This document shows positions 41,376 to 52,860 of a DNA stretch of 64,000 bases, piece after piece. The stretch spans positions 1 to 64,000 of the forward strand of contig CAMDWJ010000017.1 of the NCBI GenBank assembly GCA_945877815.1. The letters run 5' to 3'. Position numbers and translations under genes: made by a program. Under the pieces are notes generated by a model, which was given only the letters and a program-made list of their open reading frames with translations, was not told the DNA's origin and searched no databases. Origin of the DNA: Caenispirillum bisanense (lineage in GTDB: Bacteria; Pseudomonadota; Alphaproteobacteria; Rhodospirillales; UBA2165). The stretch's first letter is position 1, and each line of letters starts with the position of its first letter.

Positions 41376-41461
41376 GGCATGCTCCGTCCACCCTTCGAGA
41401 TGCGGTCTCAGCGGGCGGAAACTGTGGACTTCCGCGCCTGCGCAGCCTATATCGCCGCACT

Positions 41462-42289
41462 ATGACCGCCTTTCTGAAAATGCATGGGCTTGGGAACGAT
41501 TTCATTGTGCTCGACGGACGTGCTCGCGCGCCGAAGCTGACCTCGGACGTCGCGCGCAAGCTCGCCGACCGTCACACCGGGATCGGCTGCGACCAATTGA
41601 TCGTGATTGAGCCGCCGCGCTCGGGCGATGGCGATGCCTTCATGCGCATTCTCAACGCCGACGGCGGCGAGGTTGAAGCGTGCGGCAATGCCGTGCGCTG
41701 TATCGGCGCTATCATCATGGACGAGCGCGGACGAGATCGCGCGCGCATCGAGACCCTGGCCGGGCCGGTCGCCATCAGCGCCGGACCCCAGGGCATTACC
41801 GCCGATATGGGCCCGGCGCGTCTACTGTGGTCCGAAATTCCGCTCATTCGCGAAATGGACACGCTGTCGCTCGCTATCGAGGATGGACCGCTGCGCCAGC
41901 CGGTCGCGGTCGGCATGGGCAATCCGCACGCCGTTTTCTTCGTCGACGATGTCGAACGGATAGCATTGGCCGAAATCGGCCCGCGGATCGAACACCACCC
42001 TTTCTATCCGAAACGCACCAACGTCGAGATCGTCGAATTGCGCGGTCCTAAGCAATTGCGCGTACGCGTCTGGGAACGCGGCGCGGGCATCACGCAAGCT
42101 TGCGGCACCGGCGCCTGCGCGGCGCTGGTGGGTGCGCACCGGCGTGGGCTGATCGGACGCGCGGCCGATATCGAACTCGACGGCGGCACACTCACTGTCG
42201 AATGGCGCGACGACAATCACGTGCTGATGACCGGGCCGACCGCAATCGCCTTCACAGGCGACATCGATCTTGAGGCTTATGCGCAATGA
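41462..42289 (+). CDS. dapF: Diaminopimelate epimerase
   Basis: The 275-residue enzyme that turns LL- into meso-diaminopimelate for lysine and peptidoglycan. MTAFLKMHGLGNDFIVLDGR starts the first of two alike domains. The two catalytic cysteines are in GGEVEACGNAVRC and ITQACGTGACAAL. RTNVEIVELRGPKQLRVRVWERG and GNPHAVFFVDD are family marks. It overlaps mtaB by four bases and begins a plus-strand dapF-mtaB-ftsY unit. Confidence 0.95.
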   Translation: MTAFLKMHGLGNDFIVLDGRARAPKLTSDVARKLADRHTGIGCDQLIVIEPPRSGDGDAFMRILNADGGEVEACGNAVRCIGAIIMDERGRDRARIETLAGPVAISAGPQGITADMGPARLLWSEIPLIREMDTLSLAIEDGPLRQPVAVGMGNPHAVFFVDDVERIALAEIGPRIEHHPFYPKRTNVEIVELRGPKQLRVRVWERGAGITQACGTGACAALVGAHRRGLIGRAADIELDGGTLTVEWRDDNHVLMTGPTAIAFTGDIDLEAYAQ

Positions 42290-43536
42290 GTGCCCCAGGT
42301 CAACGCACAGAGGTTATCACGCTGGGCTGCCGCCTCAACGCGCTCGAATCCGAAATCATCCAAACCCGCGTTGACGAGGCCGGGCTTACCGACACGGTCG
42401 TCGTCAACACCTGCGCCGTTACATCCGAAGCCGAGCGCCAAGCGCGCCAGACGATCCGCAAGATCCGCCGCATGCAACCCGACGCGCGCATCATCGTAAC
42501 CGGATGCGCGGCGCAGATCGCGCCGCAGCGTTTCGCCGACATGCCCGAGGTCGACCGCGTCGTCGGCAACGACGAGAAACTGGCGCGCGAAACCTACGAC
42601 GGCACGGCGCGCGTAGCTGTCGCCGACATCATGGCATCACGGGTCGCGCCCGATCATACGATCGGTGGGTTCGAGACGCGCACACGCGCCTTCGTGCAAA
42701 TACAGCAGGGCTGCGATCATCGCTGCACCTTCTGCATCATTCCGTTCGGCCGCGGCAACAGCCGCAGCGTTACCCCCGACGCGATCCTGCGCCAAGTTGA
42801 GCGTCTTACAGGCGCCGGATATCGCGAAATCGTTCTGACCGGCGTCGATATTTCATCCTACGGGACCGATCTGAGCGACGCGACGACTCTTGGCGGCCTA
42901 TGCAGCCTGCTGCTGGCACGCACGCCACGATTAGCACGGTTGCGCCTCTCCTCGCTGGATCCCGCAGTCATCGACGAAACTTTGCTCGCCCTGATCGCAC
43001 GAGAGCCTCGACTGATGCCGCATTTGCATTTGAGCGTGCAGGCAGGCAGCGACATGATCCTGAAGCGCATGAAGCGCCGTCATCTGCGCGGCGACGTGAT
43101 CGCGTTGGCGGCACGCCTGCGCGATGCGCGGCCAGATATCATATTGGGCGCCGATCTGATTGCCGGCTTTCCGACCGAGGACGACGCGATGTTCGAGGAT
43201 TCGCTTCGCATCGTCGAGGAAGCCGATCTCACCTATCTGCATGTTTTCCCGTTCAGCCCGCGCGTCGGTACGCCTGCCGCGCGCATGCCGCAACTCCCCG
43301 GCGGACTGCGTCGCGAACGCGCCGCCCGGCTGCGCGCATCTGGCGATGCGCGGCGCGCGCTTTATATGGCAAGCCTCGCTGACAGCGTGGCCGAAATCCT
43401 CGCCGAAAAAGACAATCGCGGTTATACCCAGCATTATGCGCCGGCCCGCATCGCAAGCGACGTGAGGCCCGGAGAAATCGTGCGTGTGCGCATCACGGGC
43501 GCCGAGGGCGGAATCCTCACCGCGGCCGCTGCGTAA
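42286..43536 (+). CDS. mtaB: tRNA threonylcarbamoyladenosine methylthiotransferase MtaB
   Basis: A 416-residue radical SAM enzyme that adds a methylthio group to t6A37 of ANN-decoding tRNAs. The N-terminal UPF0004 domain holds C15, C43 and C74 for the auxiliary iron-sulfur cluster. The radical SAM cluster is C143-x3-C147-x2-C150 in CDHRCTFC. LTGVDISSYG, GSDMILKRMKRRHLRGDVIA and GADLIAGFPTE follow. A short TRAM-like end (GEIVRVRITGAEGGILTAAA) is seen. The stop overlaps the ftsY start by one base. Confidence 0.92.
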   Translation: MSAPGQRTEVITLGCRLNALESEIIQTRVDEAGLTDTVVVNTCAVTSEAERQARQTIRKIRRMQPDARIIVTGCAAQIAPQRFADMPEVDRVVGNDEKLARETYDGTARVAVADIMASRVAPDHTIGGFETRTRAFVQIQQGCDHRCTFCIIPFGRGNSRSVTPDAILRQVERLTGAGYREIVLTGVDISSYGTDLSDATTLGGLCSLLLARTPRLARLRLSSLDPAVIDETLLALIAREPRLMPHLHLSVQAGSDMILKRMKRRHLRGDVIALAARLRDARPDIILGADLIAGFPTEDDAMFEDSLRIVEEADLTYLHVFPFSPRVGTPAARMPQLPGGLRRERAARLRASGDARRALYMASLADSVAEILAEKDNRGYTQHYAPARIASDVRPGEIVRVRITGAEGGILTAAAA

Positions 43537-44459
43537 TGGCCGATTCGATAGGTTGGATCGACCGCCTCAAAGCGGGGCTCGGCCGCACTTCGCTGGCATT
43601 GGGACGCGGCATCGACGGACTGTTCGGCGGCAGCAAGCCAGATGCACAGACGATCCAGAATCTCGAAGATCTGCTGATCATGTCGGATCTCGGCGTAACC
43701 ACGGCGCATATTTTGGCCGAAAAAGTGTCGCGCGAACGCTTCGAGGAGGCGACCGCTATTACGGTGCGCGATGCGCTCGCGCGCGAAATCGAGACGATCC
43801 TCGTCCCGATCGCGCGCCCGTTGGAACCCGACCCGACGCGCAAGCCGCACATCGTCCTGGTGACCGGCGTCAACGGCAGCGGCAAGACGACTACCATCGG
43901 CAAGCTCGCGCATTTCTACAAGGCGCGCGGTCTCAACGTCATGCTTGCCGCGGGCGATACATTCCGCGCCGCCGCCATCGAACAGCTAAAGATCTGGGGC
44001 GAGCGAACGGGCTGTCCCGTAATCGCCTCGCAGCCCGGCGCCGATGCCGCAAGCCTCGCTTACGACGCCGTAGCGCGCGCCAAAGAAGCGGGCGTCGATC
44101 TTCTGTTCATAGACACCGCCGGACGGCTGCAGAACCGCAAGGAATTGATGGCCGAATTGGAAAAGATCGTGCGCGTGCTCAAAAAACTCGATGCCGACGC
44201 ACCGCACGATTGCCTTCTCGTCCTCGATGCAACGGTCGGGCAGAACGCGCATTCGCAGGTCGAAACCTTCAAGCAAATGATCGGCATAACGGGGCTCGTC
44301 GTCACCAAGCTTGACGGATCGGCCAAAGGCGGCGTGATTGTGGCCTTGGCCGAAAAATTCAGCCTTCCGGTCCATGCGATCGGTGTTGGCGAGACGGCCG
44401 ACGACCTGCGTCCCTTCGCGGCGCGCGACTTCGCGCGTGCCCTGGTCGGCTTGGACTAA
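43536..44459 (+). CDS. ftsY: Signal recognition particle receptor FtsY
   Basis: A 307-residue SRP receptor GTPase. It lacks the long acidic A domain of E. coli FtsY and starts close to the N domain ([20 protein letters not shown]), as in many alphaproteobacteria. GTPase motifs are [15 protein letters not shown] (from residue 111), [19 protein letters not shown] and [15 protein letters not shown]. The closing [20 protein letters not shown] is standard. It pairs with Ffh to dock ribosomes at the membrane. A REP-like repeat follows its stop. Confidence 0.94.
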   Translation: MADSIGWIDRLKAGLGRTSLALGRGIDGLFGGSKPDAQTIQNLEDLLIMSDLGVTTAHILAEKVSRERFEEATAITVRDALAREIETILVPIARPLEPDPTRKPHIVLVTGVNGSGKTTTIGKLAHFYKARGLNVMLAAGDTFRAAAIEQLKIWGERTGCPVIASQPGADAASLAYDAVARAKEAGVDLLFIDTAGRLQNRKELMAELEKIVRVLKKLDADAPHDCLLVLDATVGQNAHSQVETFKQMIGITGLVVTKLDGSAKGGVIVALAEKFSLPVHAIGVGETADDLRPFAARDFARALVGLD

Positions 44460-44466
44460 TTGGAGT

Positions 44467-44535
44467 CCTCATCCTGAGCCTGTCGAAGGATGGGAGCCGT
44501 TCAAGTTGTCATGCCTCGACAAGCTCAGCATGAGG
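44467..44535 (+). repeat. REP-like repeat, CCTCATCCTGAGCCTGTCGAAG type, copy 2
   Basis: CCTCATCCTGAGCCTGTCG (from 44467) and GCCTCGACAAGCTCAGCATGAGG read as an inverted pair, related to the elements at 21342 and 54207. It separates the convergent ends of ftsY and the small gene on the minus strand, and could serve as a two-way transcript end. Confidence 0.75.
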
Positions 44536-44542
44536 AAAATTT

Positions 44543-44782
44543 CTAAACGCGTATGTTGAGATAAAAGCCCCGTGGCACGTCGGTGCGCAGCTGCGTGCCG
44601 GAATCAAGATTTTTATTGAGTTTGGAGATCGCCCGCTGAAATTCATCGCCGGCCATCGGCTGAGTCACATTGACCTGACGCCTTCTGCCGGCACTGAATC
44701 CGTCGACCGCATCGCTGCGATTGGGCGCGTTCGTGCCGCGAAGCGCGGGGGGCAACTGCGAAATGCGAACGTTATCGGCCAT
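44543..44782 (-). CDS. Small hypothetical protein with C-terminal DVPRGFYLNIRV motif
   Basis: A 79-residue protein starting at ATG 44782 (MADNVRISQLPPALRGTNAP). An in-frame ATG at 44860 would add 26 residues of doubtful quality. The middle is basic (GFSAGRRRQVNV), and the end is LNKNLDSGTQLRTDVPRGFY plus LNIRV. I have the impression of short alphaproteobacterial proteins with the same end, but cannot name the family. No signal peptide or membrane segment is seen. It is convergent with ftsY and divergent from the chemoreceptor-like gene. Confidence 0.6.
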   Translation of the reverse strand: MADNVRISQLPPALRGTNAPNRSDAVDGFSAGRRRQVNVTQPMAGDEFQRAISKLNKNLDSGTQLRTDVPRGFYLNIRV

Positions 44783-44924
44783 GCGCGGCAGTCTAGCCCC
44801 CGATTGGTTAATAGAAGGTATTTCGATCGGGAATTTTACCGGGAAATCTCGACCGGGCATTTAGATTGGCAGGGACGTTGCCGCTTCGACACTGGGGGAA
44901 TAACATAGTCGTCAGAGAGGCTTC

Positions 44925-46778
44925 ATGGCATTGAACGGTACCCGCGACAACGCCTTTCCCGGTCCCCGCGAGGATCCAGCGGAACGCACCTTCCTCGGCG
45001 GATCCTCCATGGGTGCGCGGCTAGGCTGGCTCGTGTTTTTCGGTCTGATCGCAACCGCGATCGCCGCCACCACGCTTTATTTGATCGATGAACGCACGGA
45101 TCGCATCTTCGACGGCTTTGCCTTAAGTGGCGACATTTCCCGGCGAGTCGCCCGGATCGAAAACGCGACAGGCTCGCTGCGCGCCGACGCCCGCAGCTAT
45201 CTCGCCACTCGCGATGCGCGCACGGCCGAATCCTATCGCCGCACAGGCGAGGGGCTGGGGGCACAGCTGAAGACGCTCAACGACGATCCGTTCGTTGCCG
45301 ACGCACAGCGCCTGGTCACGACCTTGAACGATGGGCTCACACAACACGCGGAGCAATTCCAGAGCATCGTCCGTATCATCGGACTGCTGGGCGGCCCCAA
45401 TATCGGGCTGATCGGCAATACGCAAAGCGCCGGAGCCGCGCTCGAGCGTCGTGTCGCCGACGCCTCGTCGGCGTTTGCCCAGCGAATTGTGGCTCTTCGA
45501 CGTATCGAGACCGCGCTGGTCAACGGCATCGCCGCGCCGGCCGACAAAACGCTGTCAGACGAGATCGACGAAGTACGCCGTGCCATCGCCGATTCAACCT
45601 TGACGGCGAATGCCAAGGCGGACATCGACCGTCTTGCCGAGGCCTATGCCGCCGATATCGGACAGCTCGCACGCATCCGCGCCTCGCTGACGACGACGAT
45701 GAGCCGGCTCGACGAGATCGAAGCCTATATCGCGCCGTCGATCGAGGCGTTGTCGGTCTTCGCGAACGAATCGGCGCAAGGCGCCAGGCGCGAGGCCGCG
45801 GCGTTACGCCAGCAATTGCGCATCCTCGTTCCGGCGGGTATCGCCGTGGCCCTCGGGCTGCTGCTGATCGCGGGCTTCGCCCTGCTCCACAGCCTGACAC
45901 GGCCCGTCCAGCGCCTGGCGGATGCCGCCGCCGAGCTCGCGCACGGCAACCACATGATCGCTATCCCGGCGTTGGGCAACGATGACGCGACGGGCACGAT
46001 CGCGCGTTCGCTCACCTATTTCCGCGAGAACCTGATTCAGGCTGATCGTCTGCGCAAGGAACTGGAATTGGCGTTGCAACGCGCCGATGCCACGCAAGCC
46101 ACGCCGATCGCCGTCCCCCCACCCGTCGTGGCGACAGAACCCGTTATTCTCGAACCGTCGCCTACCGAGCCCGAGCCAGAATCCGAATTGCCGCGCTCGC
46201 GCGCCCTGGTACCCACCGCATCGGAGCGCGAGCCCGGCACTCAGATATCGATCATCAGTCGCATGCTGGCAGAAACCAGCCAGGCCGCATCGAACGCCGC
46301 GAACGAGGCTGAACGTACCGAATCCATGGTCAACGGGCTTAGTGACGCCGCACAAAGAATCGAGGATATTGAAACTCTGCTCGCGAGCATCAGCGATCAG
46401 ATGAGCCTGCTCGCCGTCCAAACCGCATTGTCCGACGAGGCGGGCGATCATCGCGAGAATCTCGTGGTGCTTGCCGACAAGCGCCACAACGGCAATATCG
46501 GCCAGTCGGTCAGCGATCGCATCGATACGATCCAGGCCGGGACCAAGCGCGCCATCAAGAGTGTCCAGCAGATCGGCCGCACGATTTCGGAAGTCAACGA
46601 GGTCGCCGTGCAATTCGCCTCGGACGCATCGAGCGAAGCGCTCGACGCGGCGACGGAACTTCTGCGTCAGTCCGAAGATCTGCGCGGCATGCTCGACGAT
46701 CTCTTGAACAAGATCCGTGCCGAAGGCGGCGGAGCCGCCCCGTTCTTGCCGCGTGGCCGCCAGATCGAAAAAGAATAA
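44925..46778 (+). CDS. Chemoreceptor-like membrane protein with HAMP and degenerate signalling domain
   Basis: A 617-residue protein. TM1 is at about residues 32-54 and TM2 at 299-321, with a helical periplasmic domain between. A HAMP domain (322-372) and a Pro/Glu-rich linker (395-440) follow, then a coiled coil to the end. The coil starts like a methyl-accepting domain (SMVNGLSDAAQRIEDIETLL, ISDQMSLLAVQTALSDEAGD), but the highly conserved hairpin tip (normally LNAAIEAARAGE and the E-x-V-R segment) is replaced by HRENLVVLADKRHNGNIGQS. Coupling to CheA/CheW is therefore doubtful. GAGAGG precedes the ATG. No other chemotaxis gene is nearby. Confidence 0.8.
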   Translation: MALNGTRDNAFPGPREDPAERTFLGGSSMGARLGWLVFFGLIATAIAATTLYLIDERTDRIFDGFALSGDISRRVARIENATGSLRADARSYLATRDARTAESYRRTGEGLGAQLKTLNDDPFVADAQRLVTTLNDGLTQHAEQFQSIVRIIGLLGGPNIGLIGNTQSAGAALERRVADASSAFAQRIVALRRIETALVNGIAAPADKTLSDEIDEVRRAIADSTLTANAKADIDRLAEAYAADIGQLARIRASLTTTMSRLDEIEAYIAPSIEALSVFANESAQGARREAAALRQQLRILVPAGIAVALGLLLIAGFALLHSLTRPVQRLADAAAELAHGNHMIAIPALGNDDATGTIARSLTYFRENLIQADRLRKELELALQRADATQATPIAVPPPVVATEPVILEPSPTEPEPESELPRSRALVPTASEREPGTQISIISRMLAETSQAASNAANEAERTESMVNGLSDAAQRIEDIETLLASISDQMSLLAVQTALSDEAGDHRENLVVLADKRHNGNIGQSVSDRIDTIQAGTKRAIKSVQQIGRTISEVNEVAVQFASDASSEALDAATELLRQSEDLRGMLDDLLNKIRAEGGGAAPFLPRGRQIEKE

Positions 46779-46782
46779 GGCG

Positions 46783-47985
46783 CTAGACCGGGGCGCGCAG
46801 CACCGCGACGCCGGGCAATTCGACACCTTCCAGCCATTCGAGAAATGCGCCGCCGGCGAGGCTCACATAGCTGAAACGTTCGCGAACATGCGCGCCGACA
46901 AGTGCCGACATGGTATCGCCGCCGCCCGCGACCGACAGGAGCGTGCCAGCCTCCGTCGAGGCGGCAACCGCCTGGGCGACGGCATGGGTGCCGGCATCGA
47001 AGGGTTTGGTTTCGAATGCGCCAAGCGGACCGTTCCAGACCAAGGTGTGCGAATTGCGGACCAGCGCGATCATGGCCGCAACCGATTTCGGCCCGATATC
47101 GAGCGCCATCAGATCGTCCGGGATCGCGTTCGCCGCGACGATCTTCGTGATTTGATCCGGCGCAAGCTTGGCCGCCGCGACCGCGTCGGCCGGCAGCAGG
47201 ATGTGACAGCCAAGTCCGGTCGCACGCGAGCGCACGCGGCGCGCCGTATCGAGCATATCGGCCTCGACCAGCGATTTGCCGATATGGCCATCCTCGGCCA
47301 AAAGGAAGGTATTGGCCATCGCACCCGCGATGGCCAATGTATCGACCTTGGTGATCAAATTTTCCAGCAGCGCCAACTTGGTCGAAATCTTGTTGCCGCC
47401 GACGATGGCTGTAACCGGGCGCTTGGGACGATCGAGTGCTTCGGTCAGTGCCGCCAATTCCTTTTCCATCAATCGGCCCGCCGCCGCCGGCATCAGACGC
47501 GCCACCGCGTCGATCGAGGCATGGGCGCGATGCGCGCAGCTGAACGCATCGTCGACGTAAACATCGGCCAGACCGGCGAGGCGTTTCGCCAGCTCAACGT
47601 CGTTCTCCTCTTCACCCGGCAGGAAGCGCAGATTTTCGAGAACCAGCACTTCGCCCTGTCCCAAAGCGGATGCGGCCTTCTCGACCGCGCCTTCTGACCA
47701 GTCGGCGACGAAACGTACCTTGATCGGGGCCAGTTCGCTCGCCAACACATCGACGATAGGTTTCAGCGACAAGTCCGGCACGGCTTTACCGTCGGGACGT
47801 CCAAGATGGCTCATAACGATCACGCCGCGAGCCTTTTTCAGCAACTCCTGGATAGTCGGCACGACTTCGCGCACCCGTGAGGTGTCCAATATCTTGCCGC
47901 CCTTCAGCGGCACATTGAGATCGGCACGCAACAACACGCGGCGACCCGAAACATTGAGAGTATCAAGCGTTCTAAATGGCAACAT
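46783..47985 (-). CDS. pgk: Phosphoglycerate kinase
   Basis: The 400-residue glycolytic and gluconeogenic kinase that exchanges phosphate between 1,3-bisphosphoglycerate and ADP. The phosphoglycerate site shows RVLLRADLNVPLKGG and MSHLGRPDGKAVPDLSLKP. The central LENLRFLPGEEENDVELAKR is conserved, and the nucleotide half has GGNKISTKLALLENL, WNGPLGAFETKPFD and SVAGGGDTMSAL. The gene is convergent with the chemoreceptor-like gene. A predicted small RNA and two strong terminators lie upstream. Confidence 0.95.
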   Translation of the reverse strand: MLPFRTLDTLNVSGRRVLLRADLNVPLKGGKILDTSRVREVVPTIQELLKKARGVIVMSHLGRPDGKAVPDLSLKPIVDVLASELAPIKVRFVADWSEGAVEKAASALGQGEVLVLENLRFLPGEEENDVELAKRLAGLADVYVDDAFSCAHRAHASIDAVARLMPAAAGRLMEKELAALTEALDRPKRPVTAIVGGNKISTKLALLENLITKVDTLAIAGAMANTFLLAEDGHIGKSLVEADMLDTARRVRSRATGLGCHILLPADAVAAAKLAPDQITKIVAANAIPDDLMALDIGPKSVAAMIALVRNSHTLVWNGPLGAFETKPFDAGTHAVAQAVAASTEAGTLLSVAGGGDTMSALVGAHVRERFSYVSLAGGAFLEWLEGVELPGVAVLRAPV

Positions 47986-48093
47986 GATCCGAGAATTCGT
48001 CTGAAGGGGATACTGGTATCGTTTTCGCGGGCGCGAAGCAGCGAGTCAACCGTGCCACGGACATTCGGATGCGCACGGTGGCGTGAAAGATAA

Positions 48094-48243
48094 CGAAAGG
48101 GCGGCCCGGCATCTCTGCCGGGCCGCCCAAGAATCCCACCTGTCGCTCGGTCGGGAGACAACTAACCGGCGGGATTCTGAACAGAAACGAAGGGTTGCCG
48201 CGGACCTAGAAATCCTACGCGGAACGTGTCGAATGCCGGTATG
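48094..48243 (-). ncRNA. Predicted small RNA upstream of pgk
   Basis: On the minus strand a promoter-like pair, TTGCTG (48278-48273) and TAAAAT (48255-48250), has a 17-base spacer. About 145 bases later there is a perfect 13-bp hairpin (48099-48128) followed by TTTCGTTATC, so a separate transcript of about 150 bases is expected. Inside, AGAATCCC and GGGATTCT (48177-48130) form an 8-bp stem enclosing a smaller UGUC/GACA stem, and CCGCG/CGCGG forms another. No frame of note is present. The place between acnA and pgk allows a 6S-like RNA, but the fold I see does not prove it. Confidence 0.55.
48099..48128 (-). terminator. Strong rho-independent terminator of the predicted small RNA
   Basis: GGGCGGCCCGGCA (48099-48111) pairs with TGCCGGGCCGCCC (48116-48128) around the loop TCTC. 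On the minus strand it is followed by TTTCGTTATCTTT. It stands about 110 bases before pgk, so it isolates pgk from transcription coming from acnA or the small RNA. Confidence 0.75.
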
Positions 48244-48324
48244 GGAGCGATTTTAGCCGACCCGCCCCAGCCCAGCAATCACGGTCCCCTAAACGGCGGA
48301 TTTCAGCCGACTTTGCCCATAAGA

Positions 48325-48355
48325 AAGCCCGGGATGGCAGCGCCATCCCGGGCTT
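48325..48355 (-). terminator. Terminator after acnA
   Basis: AAGCCCGGGATGGC (48325-48338) and GCCATCCCGGGCTT (48342-48355) make a 14-bp stem with a three-base loop. On the minus strand TTTCTTAT follows, and the acnA stop lies about 27 bases before it. It is a clear rho-independent end for acnA. Confidence 0.8.
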
Positions 48356-48381
48356 GATCCGAGAATCGGAATATCGGCTGT

Positions 48382-51060
<2,679 letters not shown>

Positions 51061-51338
51061 GGCTGATCCCTCCCAAAATTGGTAACTTTCCCCGTGGGGC
51101 CCTGAACTGTGTGGGTACACCATGTTCAAGCACCCCGTAAAGCCCCATCATCCTTAGGTTTATACGCCGTAAGGTACTGATTTTTGGCGGTTTTGGCCGC
51201 CTGCGCGGTCACGAAATGGCTAAGTTCCAAGCATATTTTCGCCACATTTAAAGTCTCTAATCATCCTCGATCAGGCCTCCTGATTGAGAGAGACATCTCT
51301 CTCACCCCCTATAGGCAGGTTTTTCTGCCACACTTAAC
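51061..51338 (+). other. Intergenic leader region upstream of ccmA with successive hairpins
   Basis: Between acnA and ccmA a plus-strand run of hairpins leads to a terminator: ATCAGG-cct-CCTGAT (about 51270), GAGAGA-gaca-TCTCTC (about 51286) and GGCAG-gttttt-CTGCC (about 51315). A 65-codon frame at 51184-51381 crosses the terminator and is not convincing. The region may be a leader of the ccm operon with built-in attenuation, or a separate small RNA of about 130-180 bases. No clear promoter was found. Confidence 0.4.
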
Positions 51339-51378
51339 GGCCGGGAAGCCCCCCCTGACTTCCCGGCCGAATTTTTTG
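51339..51378 (+). terminator. Rho-independent terminator 50 bases before ccmA
   Basis: GGCCGGGAAG (51339-51348) and CTTCCCGGCC (51359-51368) form a 10-bp stem, followed by GAATTTTTTG. It points along the plus strand, towards ccmA, with no recognised gene before it. It therefore either ends a small RNA or acts as an attenuator in the ccm leader. Confidence 0.7.
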
Positions 51379-51428
51379 TAGGGTGCCCGGATCAGGGCAT
51401 TGAGCTCTTCGGTGGGGATATTTCAACC

Positions 51429-52097
51429 ATGGCGGTGTTCAGCGGAACCGATCTGCGCTGTGTGCGCGGCGAACGCCCCGTGTTCGACGGTGTAAGCTTT
51501 CGCCTCAACAGCGGCGCGGTGCTCGAACTACGCGGCGCCAACGGTACCGGTAAGTCGTCGCTTCTGCGCATGATGACCGGCTTGCTGCCATCCGCTGGTG
51601 GCACCCTGAGTTGGAACGACGAGCCGATCGCGGCCGACGCCGACGCGCATCGTACCCGCATCAATTATATTGGCCATCTCGACGGCGTTAAGGGAATGCT
51701 GAGCGTCGCCGAGAACTTGCGCTTCTGGATGTCGTTGCGTGCGGGCGCCGAAGCCGACGAAGAGCGCTATCACATGGCGCTCGCGACTTTCGGCATCGAG
51801 GCGCTGGCCGACACGCCGGCGCGTTACCTGTCCGCCGGGCAGCGCCGCCGCGTGGCGCTTGCCCGCCTTGTCGCCTGCCCCGCATCCTTATGGCTGCTGG
51901 ACGAACCCGCGACTGCGCTCGATACGGCGGCGGCGGCGGCGCTCGATCATACGATGGGCTCCCATCTGGGAGCCGGCGGCATGGTGGTGATGTCCACACA
52001 TGAGCCCGCGCGTCATCCGACTCCGCGCGTCGATCTCAACGACTATGCGCGCCGTGCCAGGGGTGCGGTCCGAACTGCGGCAGGCATGACGGCGTGA
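51429..52097 (+). CDS. ccmA: Heme exporter ATPase CcmA
   Basis: A 222-residue ABC ATPase of the cytochrome c maturation system. With CcmBCD it powers release of heme-loaded CcmE. Walker A is LRGANGTGKSSLLRMM, the signature is the short YLSAGQRRRVALARL, and Walker B is LWLLDEPATALD. It is the first gene of ccmABCDEFGHI and overlaps ccmB by four bases. GGTGGGG lies about ten bases before the ATG. Confidence 0.93.
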   Translation: MAVFSGTDLRCVRGERPVFDGVSFRLNSGAVLELRGANGTGKSSLLRMMTGLLPSAGGTLSWNDEPIAADADAHRTRINYIGHLDGVKGMLSVAENLRFWMSLRAGAEADEERYHMALATFGIEALADTPARYLSAGQRRRVALARLVACPASLWLLDEPATALDTAAAAALDHTMGSHLGAGGMVVMSTHEPARHPTPRVDLNDYARRARGAVRTAAGMTA

Positions 52098-52759
52098 ACA
52101 GTTTTTCCGCTCTCATTGCGCGCGATTTGCGCCTCGCCTGTCGCCAAGCGAGCGACAGCCTGACCGTACTCGCGTTCTTCATTCTCGTCACAGTGCTCTT
52201 TCCCCTCGCCGTCGGACCGGAACCCGGGATCCTCGCGCGCATCGGCGCCGGCGTGGTCTGGGTCGCTGCCCTGCTCGCCGCCATGCTATCGATGGATCGC
52301 ATGTTCCAGTCCGATTACGACGACGGCACGCTCGAACTGTTGGTTGCCGCACCGATACCGCTCGAAATCGTGGTCCTGGCCAAGGCCAGCGCCCACTGGC
52401 TGACCACAGGCGTACCGCTGATCGCCGCCGCCCCCTTGATGGGGGTCCTCTTAAACCTGGAGCCTGAAGGCTATGGAGCCTTGCTGTTGGCCCTCGCCCT
52501 CGGCACGCCAAGCCTGAGCCTCATCGGCGCTGTGGGCGCCGCTCTCATACTCGGTTCGCGCCGGGGCGGAGCGCTGCTGTCGCTGCTGATCCTGCCTCTT
52601 TTCGTGCCGGTTCTGATTTTCGGGGTCGCGGCGGTCGAAGCGTCCCTGACCGACGTCTCTGCGCGACCCCAGCTTCTGATTTTGGCCGCGTTGGCCCTGG
52701 CCGCGCTGGCGCTGACCCCATGGCCAGCCGCAGCCGCCTTAAGGCAAGCGGTGGAATAA
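52094..52759 (+). CDS. ccmB: Heme exporter permease CcmB
   Basis: A 221-residue membrane protein with six hydrophobic helices. It starts with GTG (overlapping the ccmA stop) and the family opening FSALIARDLRLACRQASDSL. The segment MFQSDYDDGTLELLVAAPIP between helices two and three is a CcmB hallmark. It is the membrane partner of CcmA. ccmC follows after a 101-base gap without any other feature. Confidence 0.93.
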   Translation: MNSFSALIARDLRLACRQASDSLTVLAFFILVTVLFPLAVGPEPGILARIGAGVVWVAALLAAMLSMDRMFQSDYDDGTLELLVAAPIPLEIVVLAKASAHWLTTGVPLIAAAPLMGVLLNLEPEGYGALLLALALGTPSLSLIGAVGAALILGSRRGGALLSLLILPLFVPVLIFGVAAVEASLTDVSARPQLLILAALALAALALTPWPAAAALRQAVE

Positions 52760-52860
52760 TCCGCCGCCAATCGTGTTGACCTGTCGAGGCAAGCTCAACC
52801 GCGCGCCAAACCCTTGTCGAACCCTGGCAATTCAGCCCCCCACGCAGTACAACACCGGCC

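Noticed and set aside
48094..48243. Firm call of 6S RNA for the small RNA before pgk
   Set aside because: The location would fit, but the visible fold is three separate hairpins rather than one long rod with a central bubble, so only a general small RNA call is made.
51184..51381. 65-codon frame before ccmA
   Set aside because: It runs through a rho-independent terminator, has no ribosome site and no recognisable sequence.
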